64,000 bases of DNA, from positions 1-64,000 of the forward strand of contig CALGPA010000002.1 of NCBI GenBank assembly GCA_937960795.1, given 5' to 3'. A program made the position numbers and the translations under genes. The DNA comes from an uncultured bacterium (GTDB lineage Bacteria > Cloacimonadota > Cloacimonadia > Cloacimonadales > Cloacimonadaceae). Below are positions 38,968 through 47,633 of this stretch, piece by piece. Each line of letters starts with the position of its first letter. Positions within the stretch are counted from its first letter, which is position 1. Under the pieces are notes generated by a model. It made no database searches. It was not told the DNA's origin and saw nothing but the letters and a program-made list of their open reading frames with translations.

Positions 38968-39033
38968 GCTCATGCCTCCCTCACCGGTCGCTCACCGGTC
39001 AAGCGTGCAAGCGGTGAGAAAATAAGGACTTAG
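38968..39033 (-). repeat. 90-bp dispersed palindromic element, partial copy 3
   Basis: Reads as the first 66 bp of the element on the minus strand (CTAAGTCCTT at 39033 through GGCATGAGC at 38968). The final part with CATATTTTGCAAGC is missing, and the phoU hairpin sequence lies there instead. It sits between the convergent pst and phoBR transcription units. Confidence 0.8.
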
Positions 39034-39132
39034 AGCTCTGGTAAGTTTACGACAAAAACGGTTCTAAAGCAAGCTTTTGCGTAGCCAAGACATACTTGAT
39101 AAAACGGATTATATATTGTAGGCTAATATATG

Positions 39133-39648
39133 CTAATGTATGGTTTTATACTCTTTATAGAAAAGCCTCAGTCTCCGCAGAGCTTTGGATCTGATCTGTT
39201 TGATTCTTTCGGGTCTCAGCTTCGTGCGCTTGGCGATCTCAAGCAATGGTAGGCGCTCAGCATAGCTTAGTCGTAGAATGTCGCGCTCCAGCTCCGGCAT
39301 ATCATCCGGAAGGCTCATGTCGCTTGTTTTATGCTCAGCTTCCGGGGCTTGGATTCTGGCAAGATCATCGTGGTAGGAGCCGTGTTCTGAGTTCTGAGCA
39401 ATCTCCCTTTTAATGGCCAGCAGGATTCGTTTCTTGATCCAGAAGTGAGCATAGGTGGAAAACTGAGTTTCACGCTCTGGATCAAAGCGCATATTTGCCT
39501 CCAAAAGACCAAAGATCCCCTCTTGAAAAAGATCTTCTTGGCTCAGTGATTTGTTCTTGTATTTTGCGACAAAACTGCGAACCAAGCCCTCATAGTCTTT
39601 GATTAGTATCTCAGGATCCATGAATGGATCAGTGCCAAGCATCTTCAT
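39133..39648 (-). CDS. Sigma-70-family sigma factor in the phoBR operon
   Basis: A 171-residue sigma factor. Region 2 is SQEDLFQEGIFGLLEANM, then RFDPERETQFSTYAHFWIKKRIL (cited in part). Region 4 is LPLLEIAKRTKLRPERIKQIRSKALRRLR (shown in part). No region 1.1 is present and region 3 is very short or absent, so it is near ECF size, although region 2 looks more like group 3. The gene overlaps the phoR end by 20 nt, with no strong ribosome site, suggesting coupled translation. It may direct polymerase to Pho genes with PhoB; this is inference. Confidence 0.85.
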   Translation of the reverse strand: MKMLGTDPFMDPEILIKDYEGLVRSFVAKYKNKSLSQEDLFQEGIFGLLEANMRFDPERETQFSTYAHFWIKKRILLAIKREIAQNSEHGSYHDDLARIQAPEAEHKTSDMSLPDDMPELERDILRLSYAERLPLLEIAKRTKLRPERIKQIRSKALRRLRLFYKEYKTIH

Positions 39649-40957
39649 TGTAGAGATTTTGGGGGATTAAGATCTGGAAGTGGCAGCCCTGCCCGGGACT
39701 GCTGTCGACTTTTATCTTGCCGTTGTGTAATGCAATGATGTGCTTGACGATGGAGAGCCCGAGTCCGGTTCCGCCCCTGGTGCGATTGCGTGAGTTTTCT
39801 CCCACCCAAAAGCGCTCGAAGATCCTGTGGTGATCTTTGGGATCTATTCCTTCTCCGGTGTCAAAGAAGTCAAAATGGATCATGTCCGCGACCAGTCTTG
39901 CTGAGATCTTGATTCCTCCCTTATTGGTGTGGCGGATGGAATTTTGAGACAGATTGATAAAGACTTGCTCAAGCTTGAATGGATCAAAGAAAGCCCTAAT
40001 GTCTTTGGCTACGTTCATCTCAAGCTCAAGCTCTGCGTCATCGGTCATGGGCTGGATGATAAGGCGCAGATTTGCCATAAATTCTGCCAGATCAAGCTCT
40101 TGAATAGATAGACCAAAGCCCCGCTCAAGCCGGATAAGCTCCTCAAGATCGGCAATCAGGCGGATGAGGCGATGGGTATGGTTTTGGATGATGTCCAGAA
40201 ACCTATCCTTTTGGGATTCATCATCCCGCAGAGCCTCGGAGAAGCCTTTGATGGCAGTGAGCGGAGTACGAAACTCATGAGCAAGATTGACGATAAAATC
40301 TCTCTTCATCTGTTGAGCTGCCCTGAGCTCGTCTATGCTTTGGAGCATAAAGACCCGCTTTTTTCCGTTGGAGTCTGAAGCAGCACTGAGCAGAAAATAG
40401 TGATCCTCAATGGTAAACTCCCTAAGCTCTTTCTGCTCAGATGGGCTGAAGTCCTTGAGGAATTCCAGCAAAAACGGCTCTCTGATAATCTCCCAATAGT
40501 GGGGATGTTTTTTGTCGGACGACTTATTGAACAGTTTGTAAAAAGAGCTATTGGCCCAGAGGATCTGCCCGGCTTCATCCTGAGCCCAAAGGGGGTCCTC
40601 ATTTGAAGATAAAAGGAGACGCAATTCCTCTCTGTGGGCAGCTAAATGCCCGATCGTATTATCTTTCTGATTGAGGAGTTCATTGATGGATTTGCCGATC
40701 TCGTCAAATTCTTTTATACTCAAGTCCGGGATGGATTGATTGAGGTCGCCTTTGCTGATGCGCCGCAGCGAAAAGAGTATCTTGTGCAGCTGTCTGTCAT
40801 ATGTGATCAAGTGAAAGATCAAAATTCCGCCGGTGCTGAGGCTCATGATGAGCAGGGTGAGTCCAATCCCCGTCCTTGATACCAGGAGCATGTTTAGCAG
40901 CAGAAGATTCAGCAGATTCAGATATATGAGACTGCGGGTCAAGCTACGTTTTTCCAC
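39629..40957 (-). CDS. phoR: Phosphate-response sensor histidine kinase PhoR
   Basis: A 442-residue membrane histidine kinase. Two N-terminal helices (about 9-26 and 33-52) with almost no periplasmic loop are followed by a HAMP-like region, a PAS domain (about 112-200), and a HisKA domain with NLAHEFRTPLTAIKGF (His227). The ATPase domain has N box NLSQNSIRHTNKGG and G boxes DTGEGIDP and GGTGLGLSIVK. The lack of a periplasmic domain fits PhoR, which senses through PstSCAB-PhoU. It starts at GTG directly after the phoB stop. Confidence 0.9.
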   Translation of the reverse strand: MEKRSLTRSLIYLNLLNLLLLNMLLVSRTGIGLTLLIMSLSTGGILIFHLITYDRQLHKILFSLRRISKGDLNQSIPDLSIKEFDEIGKSINELLNQKDNTIGHLAAHREELRLLLSSNEDPLWAQDEAGQILWANSSFYKLFNKSSDKKHPHYWEIIREPFLLEFLKDFSPSEQKELREFTIEDHYFLLSAASDSNGKKRVFMLQSIDELRAAQQMKRDFIVNLAHEFRTPLTAIKGFSEALRDDESQKDRFLDIIQNHTHRLIRLIADLEELIRLERGFGLSIQELDLAEFMANLRLIIQPMTDDAELELEMNVAKDIRAFFDPFKLEQVFINLSQNSIRHTNKGGIKISARLVADMIHFDFFDTGEGIDPKDHHRIFERFWVGENSRNRTRGGTGLGLSIVKHIIALHNGKIKVDSSPGQGCHFQILIPQNLYNEDAWH

Positions 40958-41641
40958 CTATGTTTTCTCCACAAAAGTGTAGCCAACGCCTCTGATATTT
41001 TGGATATGCTTTGCATAATCTCCGATTTTGTCCCGCAGGTTTTTGATGTGGACATCTACGCTGCGTTCTATCACTATCTTATCAGATCCCCAAAGAAAGT
41101 CCAAGATTTCAGAGCGAGACCAGACGCGGCCTGGATTAGTCACAAAGTGTTTTAACAAGCGAAATTCGGTCAAGGTGAGATCAAGTCGCTTGTCTTCGAT
41201 GCTGGCTTCGTGAGCCACAATGTCAATACAAAGAGAAGGGGCGACATGATGGACTTTGTCAGGTTTTGCTTGGCATCTTCTGAGAACAGCATTCACCCGA
41301 GCTACCAGTTCTTTGCCATCAAAGGGTTTGCCAAGATAGTCATCAGCACCCATCTCCAAACCTTCCACCTTGTCGAGGGGAGAGATCCTGGCAGTTAGCA
41401 TAATGATGGGCAAGAAAGCGAGCTCAGGATTTTCTCGGATCTTTTTGCAGATCTGAAAACCATCCATATCAGGCAACATTAGATCCAAGACCAAAAGGTC
41501 GCAAGTATGCTCTGCAAGAGCTCTCAGCATTGATGTTCCATGGTCAAATATCCTGGTGTCAAAGCCAGCACTTTGGAGCTTGATGGCTATCAGCTCGGCA
41601 ATATCCGGTTCGTCTTCCACTATATAGATGAGTCTTTGCAT
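40958..41641 (-). CDS. phoB: Phosphate-response regulator PhoB (OmpR family)
   Basis: A 227-residue response regulator. The receiver domain has acidic EDEPD and phosphoacceptor Asp53 in LLVLDLMLPDMDG, plus Lys in GKPFDG. The C-terminal winged helix (about 125-227) has LTLTEFRLLKHFVTNPGRVW and VDVHIKNLRDKIGD, as in PhoB/PhoP. The AGGAAG before ATG 41641 decides the start over an upstream in-frame ATG. First gene of phoB-phoR-sigma. It is the likely binder of the 11-bp repeats before the pst operon. Confidence 0.92.
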   Translation of the reverse strand: MQRLIYIVEDEPDIAELIAIKLQSAGFDTRIFDHGTSMLRALAEHTCDLLVLDLMLPDMDGFQICKKIRENPELAFLPIIMLTARISPLDKVEGLEMGADDYLGKPFDGKELVARVNAVLRRCQAKPDKVHHVAPSLCIDIVAHEASIEDKRLDLTLTEFRLLKHFVTNPGRVWSRSEILDFLWGSDKIVIERSVDVHIKNLRDKIGDYAKHIQNIRGVGYTFVEKT

Positions 41642-41758
41642 CTTTCTTCCTAATCCATTTTGAGTCTCATCGTGGCGGATGGGCATTTTTCGGCAAGAAT
41701 AATTTGGTTAAATCTTCTTAACAAAACCGATTAGGATCTCCAAGCTCAGTCTGATGAG

Positions 41759-44617
41759 CTAATCTATGATGCTGACACTGGCTCTCACGACTCCCGCTCG
41801 GATCCTTGTATGCGGCTCAAGAAGGCAATCCTTGCCGATATTTTCCTTGAGGAAAGCCAGCTGTGCAGGGCTATATCTCAGATCTCCAAAACCCTGGATC
41901 AAGATCAAGGTAGCAGGAATGGGCTCAAAGCCTGTGTTGATCACACCCTGCTCTTGCCCGAGATATTCCACAGCCTCGGCTTCCGGTATGGCTGCAGCCA
42001 CGATTCCCAGGGCTCCGGAATCGGAAAGATTCTTTAAATCCTTTGCGCTTGGGCGATATCCCAAGACCAATATGCTGCCTTGAGAAAAGACCCTGTTGTC
42101 ATCTGAGCTTTCCTGCCAGATCAGTTTGCCATGGATCGGATTTCCCCAGCCTATGCTAGCTTCGAGGCGCACTGCTTCAAAAGCAATCTCGATAGCCTTA
42201 GCCTCGTCAACACTGATTATTTCACCGGGCACATGCGCATAGTAGTTGTGGGGTTTTGTATTGTATTTGATGGTCATTTCTGCGGTTTTCTTGTCGTAGG
42301 ATACGATCTCTCCGGTCGTGGGGGATTGAACCATGGCAACACTGGAGGTTGCAATCTTTTGCGCCAACATATCGCCTTGATAGACAAAGTCTCCCACACC
42401 TTTCTTGAGGTATCTGCTGATCTTTTTGGCAGGCATGGACATCTTGTCTGCGAGATTTACCATCACCGGCTTCGAGCTGTAGTCTTGGATCTCACTAGCC
42501 ACCACCATGCCGTTTGAGTAGTCAATGAACTCCACCTTGCCGCGTACCGGGGATCTGAAGGGAAGATTGTGCCTGGCGTTTGGCATGGGTTGAAGCAGGA
42601 TCTGATCAAAATCAATCCTATCTCCGGGATTGATGGTGAGATTGCGTCTAATATCTTCTTCAAGCGCGTCTTCACAAGCTGAGCAAGTGCGAATGACATA
42701 TAGTCGAGGAGGATTGTAGCGATTCACCGCCACGATGTCTTCCGGGCTGACCTTGTCTTTGACATTTTTGAGGATGTCACCATTGTATGGCAATTCCACA
42801 TCTCTGTGATAAGTATCCCGAGCGGGGATGTTGTCATTGCCAAAACTAAGGCTTGTTTCTTCCGCAGAATCTGTGTTATAGATGCTTAAGATCCGATCAA
42901 AACCCTCATGATAGCGATCCCGATCAAGGCGAGTATCAATGATGATGGGCAGATCTGTCTCAATTTCCTGCCCATCAGTGGAGCCTTGGAGCATGCACTT
43001 TTTATGTGGGGTGAGCTGGATCTTTTGCTTAGCTTGAGCGGGTAGGAGCATTACTTCATCAGCTCTGATGGTCTTGGTCGGCTGACTATCTTGTATAAGC
43101 TCCAGAACCTTGATTCCGGTTTTCTTGGGGAAATGAGGACGAACATAGATCGCCAGGCTTTTGAGGCATTCCTTCTCGAGAAGCTCAGCTGCCAAAGCCT
43201 CATCCGTATCCATCAAGACGCCCAAATGCGGCGATATAAAGTGTCTGTCGATGGCAAGTTCGGTGATGCCGGATGGTTTGAATCCTGATATCAAGACATC
43301 AACGGATTGGAAGTGGTTTTGCGCGTGAGCAAAGACTCCGCCTGCTCCGATGACGAGGTCAATATCGCTAGGGTAGAAATAGTGCTTACTTTCATTTTGG
43401 ATGTATTCAAATTTCTCTTCATACTTGTCCTGACCGTTGTTCTTGAGCGCATCCAAATAGCCGATCTTCTCGCTATTGTAGTGCATTTCCTGATGTTGAA
43501 CAAAGGAAAGCTGAATGGCGGCTTTGGCGAGTGCGTGCTCGATCCTAAACTCTGTGGTGTTCTTTGGATTAAGAGTGGGGTAGAGGGTTTTATTTCCCAC
43601 ATAGTTTCTCAGCTGAGTTTCGCCTATATCCGGGGGCAAAGCTGCCAGGATGCTTTCCGTGCCACTCTCGCGCATGATATTCAGGGCACTGTAGCTCATT
43701 CCCAGATTGCCGCTTACAGTCCTTTGGTAGTGACCATTGATTCGAGTGAAAATATCGGTTGTCGCTCCACCAATATCAAAAGCGATGAGATCCATTTGGC
43801 GCTTCTCTCCAAGCTTTAGGATGGATTGCAAGACACCTGCGGGAGTGGGACGGATCTGACTCTGAACCAAACTCTTTAGCTTGCTATAGCCGGGAGCTCG
43901 CTCCATCACGTTTTCCATGAATAGCTCTTGGATCTTGTCCTGACTGGGTTTAAGGTTCTCAGCGTTTAGACTGGGACGAAGATTGGGCAGGACATGCAGA
44001 TCAAAGTCCTTGGAAATCATGCGCTTGATCATCTCAGCCGCATCTTGGTTGCCGGCATAGATGGTCGGGATGCGCGCCTGTGTGCTAAACTTTGGCACAG
44101 GCTTGGCGATGCGCAGGATCTCTGCCAAGCGCAGGACTGAGGCTATGGCTCCACCATCGATACCTCCACTAAGCAGGATCATATCCGGACGTAGATTGCG
44201 CATTGAGAGCATCTGCTCTAGGGCACTACGTTTGTCGTCAATAGCAAAGACGTCGAGGATGACTCCACCGGCTCCATATGCTGCGCGGCGAGCGCTGCTG
44301 GCACTATCAAAAAGAGTGAGTCCGATGACCAAGATTTGCAGTCCCCCACCCGCGCTGCTGGTAGATAGATATCTGATATTGGGCTCAAAGCTCAGTTTAG
44401 TAGGCGTTGCATCAGCTGCCAAAAGCGGGATACTAAGGCGTTTCTGTAGCTCCTGAGTGGATTGGAAGACTCCATGAGACACATCGCTATGCGGCTCTTC
44501 AACCGTGGTATCAGAGTGTTCTATTCCCAATAGCTTGCCCTGAGCTCTGTCGATAAGTATGGCTTTGGTGGTCGTGGATCCAATATCTGTGATCAGTATG
44601 TATTCTATATCTTTCAT
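41759..44617 (-). CDS. GlmL/MutL-family protein, long form
   Basis: A 952-residue protein. The N-terminal half (about 1-460) is an actin/hexokinase-fold ATPase: TDIGSTTTKAILID (phosphate 1), GNQDAAEMI, and AFDIGGATTDIFT (phosphate 2). It matches the GlmL/MutL family found with glutamate mutase and ornithine/lysine aminomutases, thought to reactivate B12 enzymes. The C-terminal half holds beta-rich segments resembling biotinyl/lipoyl-type sandwich hairpins (VQSPTTGEIVSYDKK, HVPGEIISV) and a CSAC pair. No mutase gene is adjacent. AGAGG precedes the start, and a promoter-like TATACT lies upstream. Confidence 0.8.
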   Translation of the reverse strand: MKDIEYILITDIGSTTTKAILIDRAQGKLLGIEHSDTTVEEPHSDVSHGVFQSTQELQKRLSIPLLAADATPTKLSFEPNIRYLSTSSAGGGLQILVIGLTLFDSASSARRAAYGAGGVILDVFAIDDKRSALEQMLSMRNLRPDMILLSGGIDGGAIASVLRLAEILRIAKPVPKFSTQARIPTIYAGNQDAAEMIKRMISKDFDLHVLPNLRPSLNAENLKPSQDKIQELFMENVMERAPGYSKLKSLVQSQIRPTPAGVLQSILKLGEKRQMDLIAFDIGGATTDIFTRINGHYQRTVSGNLGMSYSALNIMRESGTESILAALPPDIGETQLRNYVGNKTLYPTLNPKNTTEFRIEHALAKAAIQLSFVQHQEMHYNSEKIGYLDALKNNGQDKYEEKFEYIQNESKHYFYPSDIDLVIGAGGVFAHAQNHFQSVDVLISGFKPSGITELAIDRHFISPHLGVLMDTDEALAAELLEKECLKSLAIYVRPHFPKKTGIKVLELIQDSQPTKTIRADEVMLLPAQAKQKIQLTPHKKCMLQGSTDGQEIETDLPIIIDTRLDRDRYHEGFDRILSIYNTDSAEETSLSFGNDNIPARDTYHRDVELPYNGDILKNVKDKVSPEDIVAVNRYNPPRLYVIRTCSACEDALEEDIRRNLTINPGDRIDFDQILLQPMPNARHNLPFRSPVRGKVEFIDYSNGMVVASEIQDYSSKPVMVNLADKMSMPAKKISRYLKKGVGDFVYQGDMLAQKIATSSVAMVQSPTTGEIVSYDKKTAEMTIKYNTKPHNYYAHVPGEIISVDEAKAIEIAFEAVRLEASIGWGNPIHGKLIWQESSDDNRVFSQGSILVLGYRPSAKDLKNLSDSGALGIVAAAIPEAEAVEYLGQEQGVINTGFEPIPATLILIQGFGDLRYSPAQLAFLKENIGKDCLLEPHTRIRAGVVRASVSIID

Positions 44618-44638
44618 TTTGAACCTCTTTTAATGGTC

Positions 44639-44665
44639 TATAGACAGTATAAAGCTATTTAGACA
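44639..44665 (-). promoter_or_regulatory. Putative promoter of the GlmL-like gene
   Basis: On the minus strand TATACT (44647-44652) follows a TTGACG by 15 bp, a short spacer. The 15-mer TTTATACTGTCTATA here (44639-44653) also occurs exactly upstream of the flavin-reductase-like gene at 52148, at almost the same distance from the start codon (about 21 bp). Confidence 0.45.
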
Positions 44666-44685
44666 GCGTCAAGAGAAAATCTTCC

Positions 44686-45819
44686 TTAGATCTCTTCGTA
44701 ATGAGTTGCGATGGTCTTCATCCACTGCGGAATATCAATCTGTTGAGGACATTTGGATAGGCATTCTTCACATTCGATGCACTTATCAGCGCGCTTCTCT
44801 TCCGGGATGAAGCCGAGATACTCCTTCTTGTTCGTCTCATAGTTTCCAAACATCATGGCTTCCGAGTATTGTCCCAGTACTGAGGGGATCGCAACTTCAT
44901 GCGGACACGGCATGCAATAGCGGCACTCACTACAGAGGAAGGGGATTCTGGACAGATATGCCTTGCGAGCTTTTTGATACACCCGAAGTTCCTTATCCGA
45001 AAGAAGATTAGGCTTTGCATTGCTGCTTTCTTGGATGTTTTCGCGAAGCTGCTCAAGGCTGGACATCCCGGAAAGTAAAACTGTGCACTCAGGCAGACTC
45101 CAAACCCATTTTAGTGCTCGCCTGAGTGGACTTTCGTTGTTCTTTGCTTTTTGCCAGACTTCTTCCACTTCTTCCGGGATTTGGTGAACGAGCTTACCGC
45201 CACGGAGTGGTTCCATGCTGATGACTCCCATGTCTCTGGAAGCTGCCAGTCGAAGTCCTCTTATTCCGGCTTGATAATGAGTATCCAGATAGTTGAGCAT
45301 AATCTGGGTAAAATCCCAATCCCATGCTCTGGTGATCTTTGAGAAAGTCGCATAGTCATCATGAAATGAGAATCCAGCATAGCGGATTTTGCCATCTTGT
45401 TTAGCTTTGCTCAGAAACTCTAGAACGCCAAGCTCCTTCATCTTTTGCCAAGTACGCTTGTTTAGAGCGTGCAAGAGATAGTAGTCCACATAATCCGTCT
45501 GCAAGCGGGCAAGCTGCTTGTCTAGGAAATCATCCATATCCTCTCTGGAGTTTACCAGCCAGCACGGCAGCTTTGTGGCGACAAAAACCTTCTTGCGTTC
45601 GATCTGAGTGAGGAACCTACCCAGAAAGGGCTCGGATTCTTCGTTGTGATATCCCCAGGCAGTATCAAAGTAGTTCACGCCGGATTGATATGCTTCATGT
45701 AGGATCGCGAAGCTCTTGTCTTCGTCTATCCTTCCTTGATTGTCGGTGGGGAATCTCATGCATCCAAAGCCGAGGATGGAGAGTTTGTCCTTTGATCTGG
45801 GCATAGTGCGGTGCTTCAT
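44686..45819 (-). CDS. Aldo/keto reductase with C-terminal ferredoxin-like 4Fe-4S domain
   Basis: A 377-residue protein. Residues 1-280 are an aldo/keto reductase barrel with the tetrad Asp/Tyr in NYFDTAWGYH, Lys in ATKLP and His in YYLLHALN. The C-terminal 100 residues carry CSECRYCMPCP and CIECEECLSKCP cysteine sets, sufficient for one or two 4Fe-4S clusters. This fusion is common in anaerobes and probably lets ferredoxin or a flavoprotein feed or take electrons; the carbonyl substrate is not known. AAGGAG lies five bases before ATG 45819. It follows uvrC closely. Confidence 0.92.
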   Translation of the reverse strand: MKHRTMPRSKDKLSILGFGCMRFPTDNQGRIDEDKSFAILHEAYQSGVNYFDTAWGYHNEESEPFLGRFLTQIERKKVFVATKLPCWLVNSREDMDDFLDKQLARLQTDYVDYYLLHALNKRTWQKMKELGVLEFLSKAKQDGKIRYAGFSFHDDYATFSKITRAWDWDFTQIMLNYLDTHYQAGIRGLRLAASRDMGVISMEPLRGGKLVHQIPEEVEEVWQKAKNNESPLRRALKWVWSLPECTVLLSGMSSLEQLRENIQESSNAKPNLLSDKELRVYQKARKAYLSRIPFLCSECRYCMPCPHEVAIPSVLGQYSEAMMFGNYETNKKEYLGFIPEEKRADKCIECEECLSKCPQQIDIPQWMKTIATHYEEI

Positions 45820-45821
45820 GC

Positions 45822-47633
45822 TTACTCCTTGTGATAGAATCCGTAAATGCTTTGTGCGGTTTTTTCACCTATTCCTTTGATCGACATCAAGCTCTGAATA
45901 GATGCGGTCTTTATGTTCTGAATCGATCCCAGTTCCTTTAGGAGAGTGAACTTCGTGCTTTCTCCGATGCCCGGGATCTCTTCGAGTTCGCTAATCAATG
46001 TGCGGCGGCTGCGCCTCTGGCGGTGGAAGTTGATGGCAAATCTATGAGCCTCATCGCGGATCGTGGTCACCAATCTGAGAGCGGAAGATGATCTGGCAAG
46101 GATCACAGATTCGCCATTGCCCGGAAGAAAGATCTCTTTCGCGCGCGTGGCGAGCGTGACTATCCTGATGTCCGCGTATGAAGAATCTTTGAGAATCTCA
46201 TATGTGGAGCTAAGCTGCCCTTTTCCTCCATCAATGATGAAGAGATCCGGCTTCATTTCTGGTTCTTTGTCGATCTCCAAAAGAAACCTTCGCATAGTCT
46301 CTTGCAAGGCGGCGAAGTCATTTTGGGACTGGATATCCCTGATGATGAAGTGGCGATAGAATCTCTTCTTGGTTTTGCCATTTTCAAAGTATACTGCGCT
46401 TGAAACTGTGTCGGTGCCTTGGATCGTGGAGATATCCATGCAGACGATCTTGCGAGGAAGCTTTGCAAAACCCAGAGCTTCCTTGAGTTCTTGGATCGGG
46501 TAGATAGTGCGATTTGCTTTGCGCAGATGAGCCAGTTTCTTCTCTTCCACGAGGTGAAATGCGTTGCGCTTAGCCATTGCCAAGAGCTTGTTCTTTTCCC
46601 CTCGTTGGGGAAGAGAGAGGCGATTGTGCAGCCAGGAATTGATGCTCTCAAAGTCTTCTGGTGCAAAGGGAAGAAGGATCTCTTGGGCCAGTTCTTCTCT
46701 GTGCGCATAATAGAGCTTGAGAAAGGATGCTAGGATGCTTTCTCTGCTTTCATAATTGAGGTTTTTCAGCGGATAGTTTTCTTGATTGATGATATTGCCC
46801 TGCTGCATACGCAGGACCAAGGCTACAGCATCTTTTTCTTCTTGATAGAAGCCGATGATGTCGATGTTTCTGCGATCTGCATAGAAGACTATCTGCCGCT
46901 TTTGAATCTTTTGGATCGCCAAGATCCGATCACGGATGCGTGCAGCATCTTCATATCGCATCTCTTCGGCAAGCGCATTCATCTCATGTGTATATTCTTG
47001 CAATACTTCCTCATACTTTCCTTCAAAAAAGCGTATGAGCCTATCCACGATCTTCATGTAAACTTCTTGTGAGATCTTGCCAATGCATGGGGCTGTGCAT
47101 TTGCCGAGTTGATAATTGATGCATGCTTTGTCAAAGACTATCTTGTCCAGTGGGATCTTCCGCTTGCAATCCCTGATGGGAAAGAGCCATTCAAAATTGC
47201 GCAGGGTACGTCTGAGCGCACGGACATCCGTATATGGCCCAAAATAGCGGGAGCCGTCTTTGACGAGATCTCGGGTGACAAAGATCCTAGGGAAGGGCTC
47301 ACTCAAAGTGATCTTGACAAATGGATAGCGTTTGTCGTCTTTTAGCAGAACATTGTACTTGGGTTGATGCTCTTTGATCAGGCTGGCTTCCAGGATGAAG
47401 GCTTCATCCTCGCTTGAAGTGACGATATAGTCCAGTGAGGCGATGCTGGCTACCAAGAGACTGGTTTTGGGATCCTTTGTAGATGTGGAGATGTAGGATC
47501 GCACTCTTTGCTTGAGCTTGATAGCTTTGCCCACATAGATCACTTGATCTTTGTCATCTTTCCAGAGGTAGACTCCGGGACTATCCGGCAGCATCGCCAG
47601 CTTCTGTGCTATCTGCGGCGTAGGCGCTTCCAA
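45822..47633 (-). CDS. uvrC: Excinuclease ABC subunit C (UvrC)
   Basis: A 603-residue UvrC that makes both incisions in nucleotide excision repair. The N-terminal GIY-YIG nuclease has GVYLWKDDKDQVIYVGKAIKLKQRV (shown in part). The UVR domain around 200-230 has EEMRYEDAARIRDR. The C-terminal RNase H-like nuclease follows (DISTIQGTDTVSSAVYFE, FIIDGGKGQL), and two helix-hairpin-helix motifs end the protein (LEEIPGIGESTK, MSIKGIGEKTAQSI). The start is TTG 47633 with GGGGAG five bases upstream, overlapping the murJ end by 25 nt. No uvrA or uvrB is nearby. Confidence 0.97.
   Translation of the reverse strand: MEAPTPQIAQKLAMLPDSPGVYLWKDDKDQVIYVGKAIKLKQRVRSYISTSTKDPKTSLLVASIASLDYIVTSSEDEAFILEASLIKEHQPKYNVLLKDDKRYPFVKITLSEPFPRIFVTRDLVKDGSRYFGPYTDVRALRRTLRNFEWLFPIRDCKRKIPLDKIVFDKACINYQLGKCTAPCIGKISQEVYMKIVDRLIRFFEGKYEEVLQEYTHEMNALAEEMRYEDAARIRDRILAIQKIQKRQIVFYADRRNIDIIGFYQEEKDAVALVLRMQQGNIINQENYPLKNLNYESRESILASFLKLYYAHREELAQEILLPFAPEDFESINSWLHNRLSLPQRGEKNKLLAMAKRNAFHLVEEKKLAHLRKANRTIYPIQELKEALGFAKLPRKIVCMDISTIQGTDTVSSAVYFENGKTKKRFYRHFIIRDIQSQNDFAALQETMRRFLLEIDKEPEMKPDLFIIDGGKGQLSSTYEILKDSSYADIRIVTLATRAKEIFLPGNGESVILARSSSALRLVTTIRDEAHRFAINFHRQRRSRRTLISELEEIPGIGESTKFTLLKELGSIQNIKTASIQSLMSIKGIGEKTAQSIYGFYHKE

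Noticed and set aside
41707..41723. A second Pho box upstream of phoB (GTTAAATCTTCTTAACA)
   Set aside because: The TTAA words lie 10 bp apart, not 11, and form an inverted, not direct, repeat; too weak to call.
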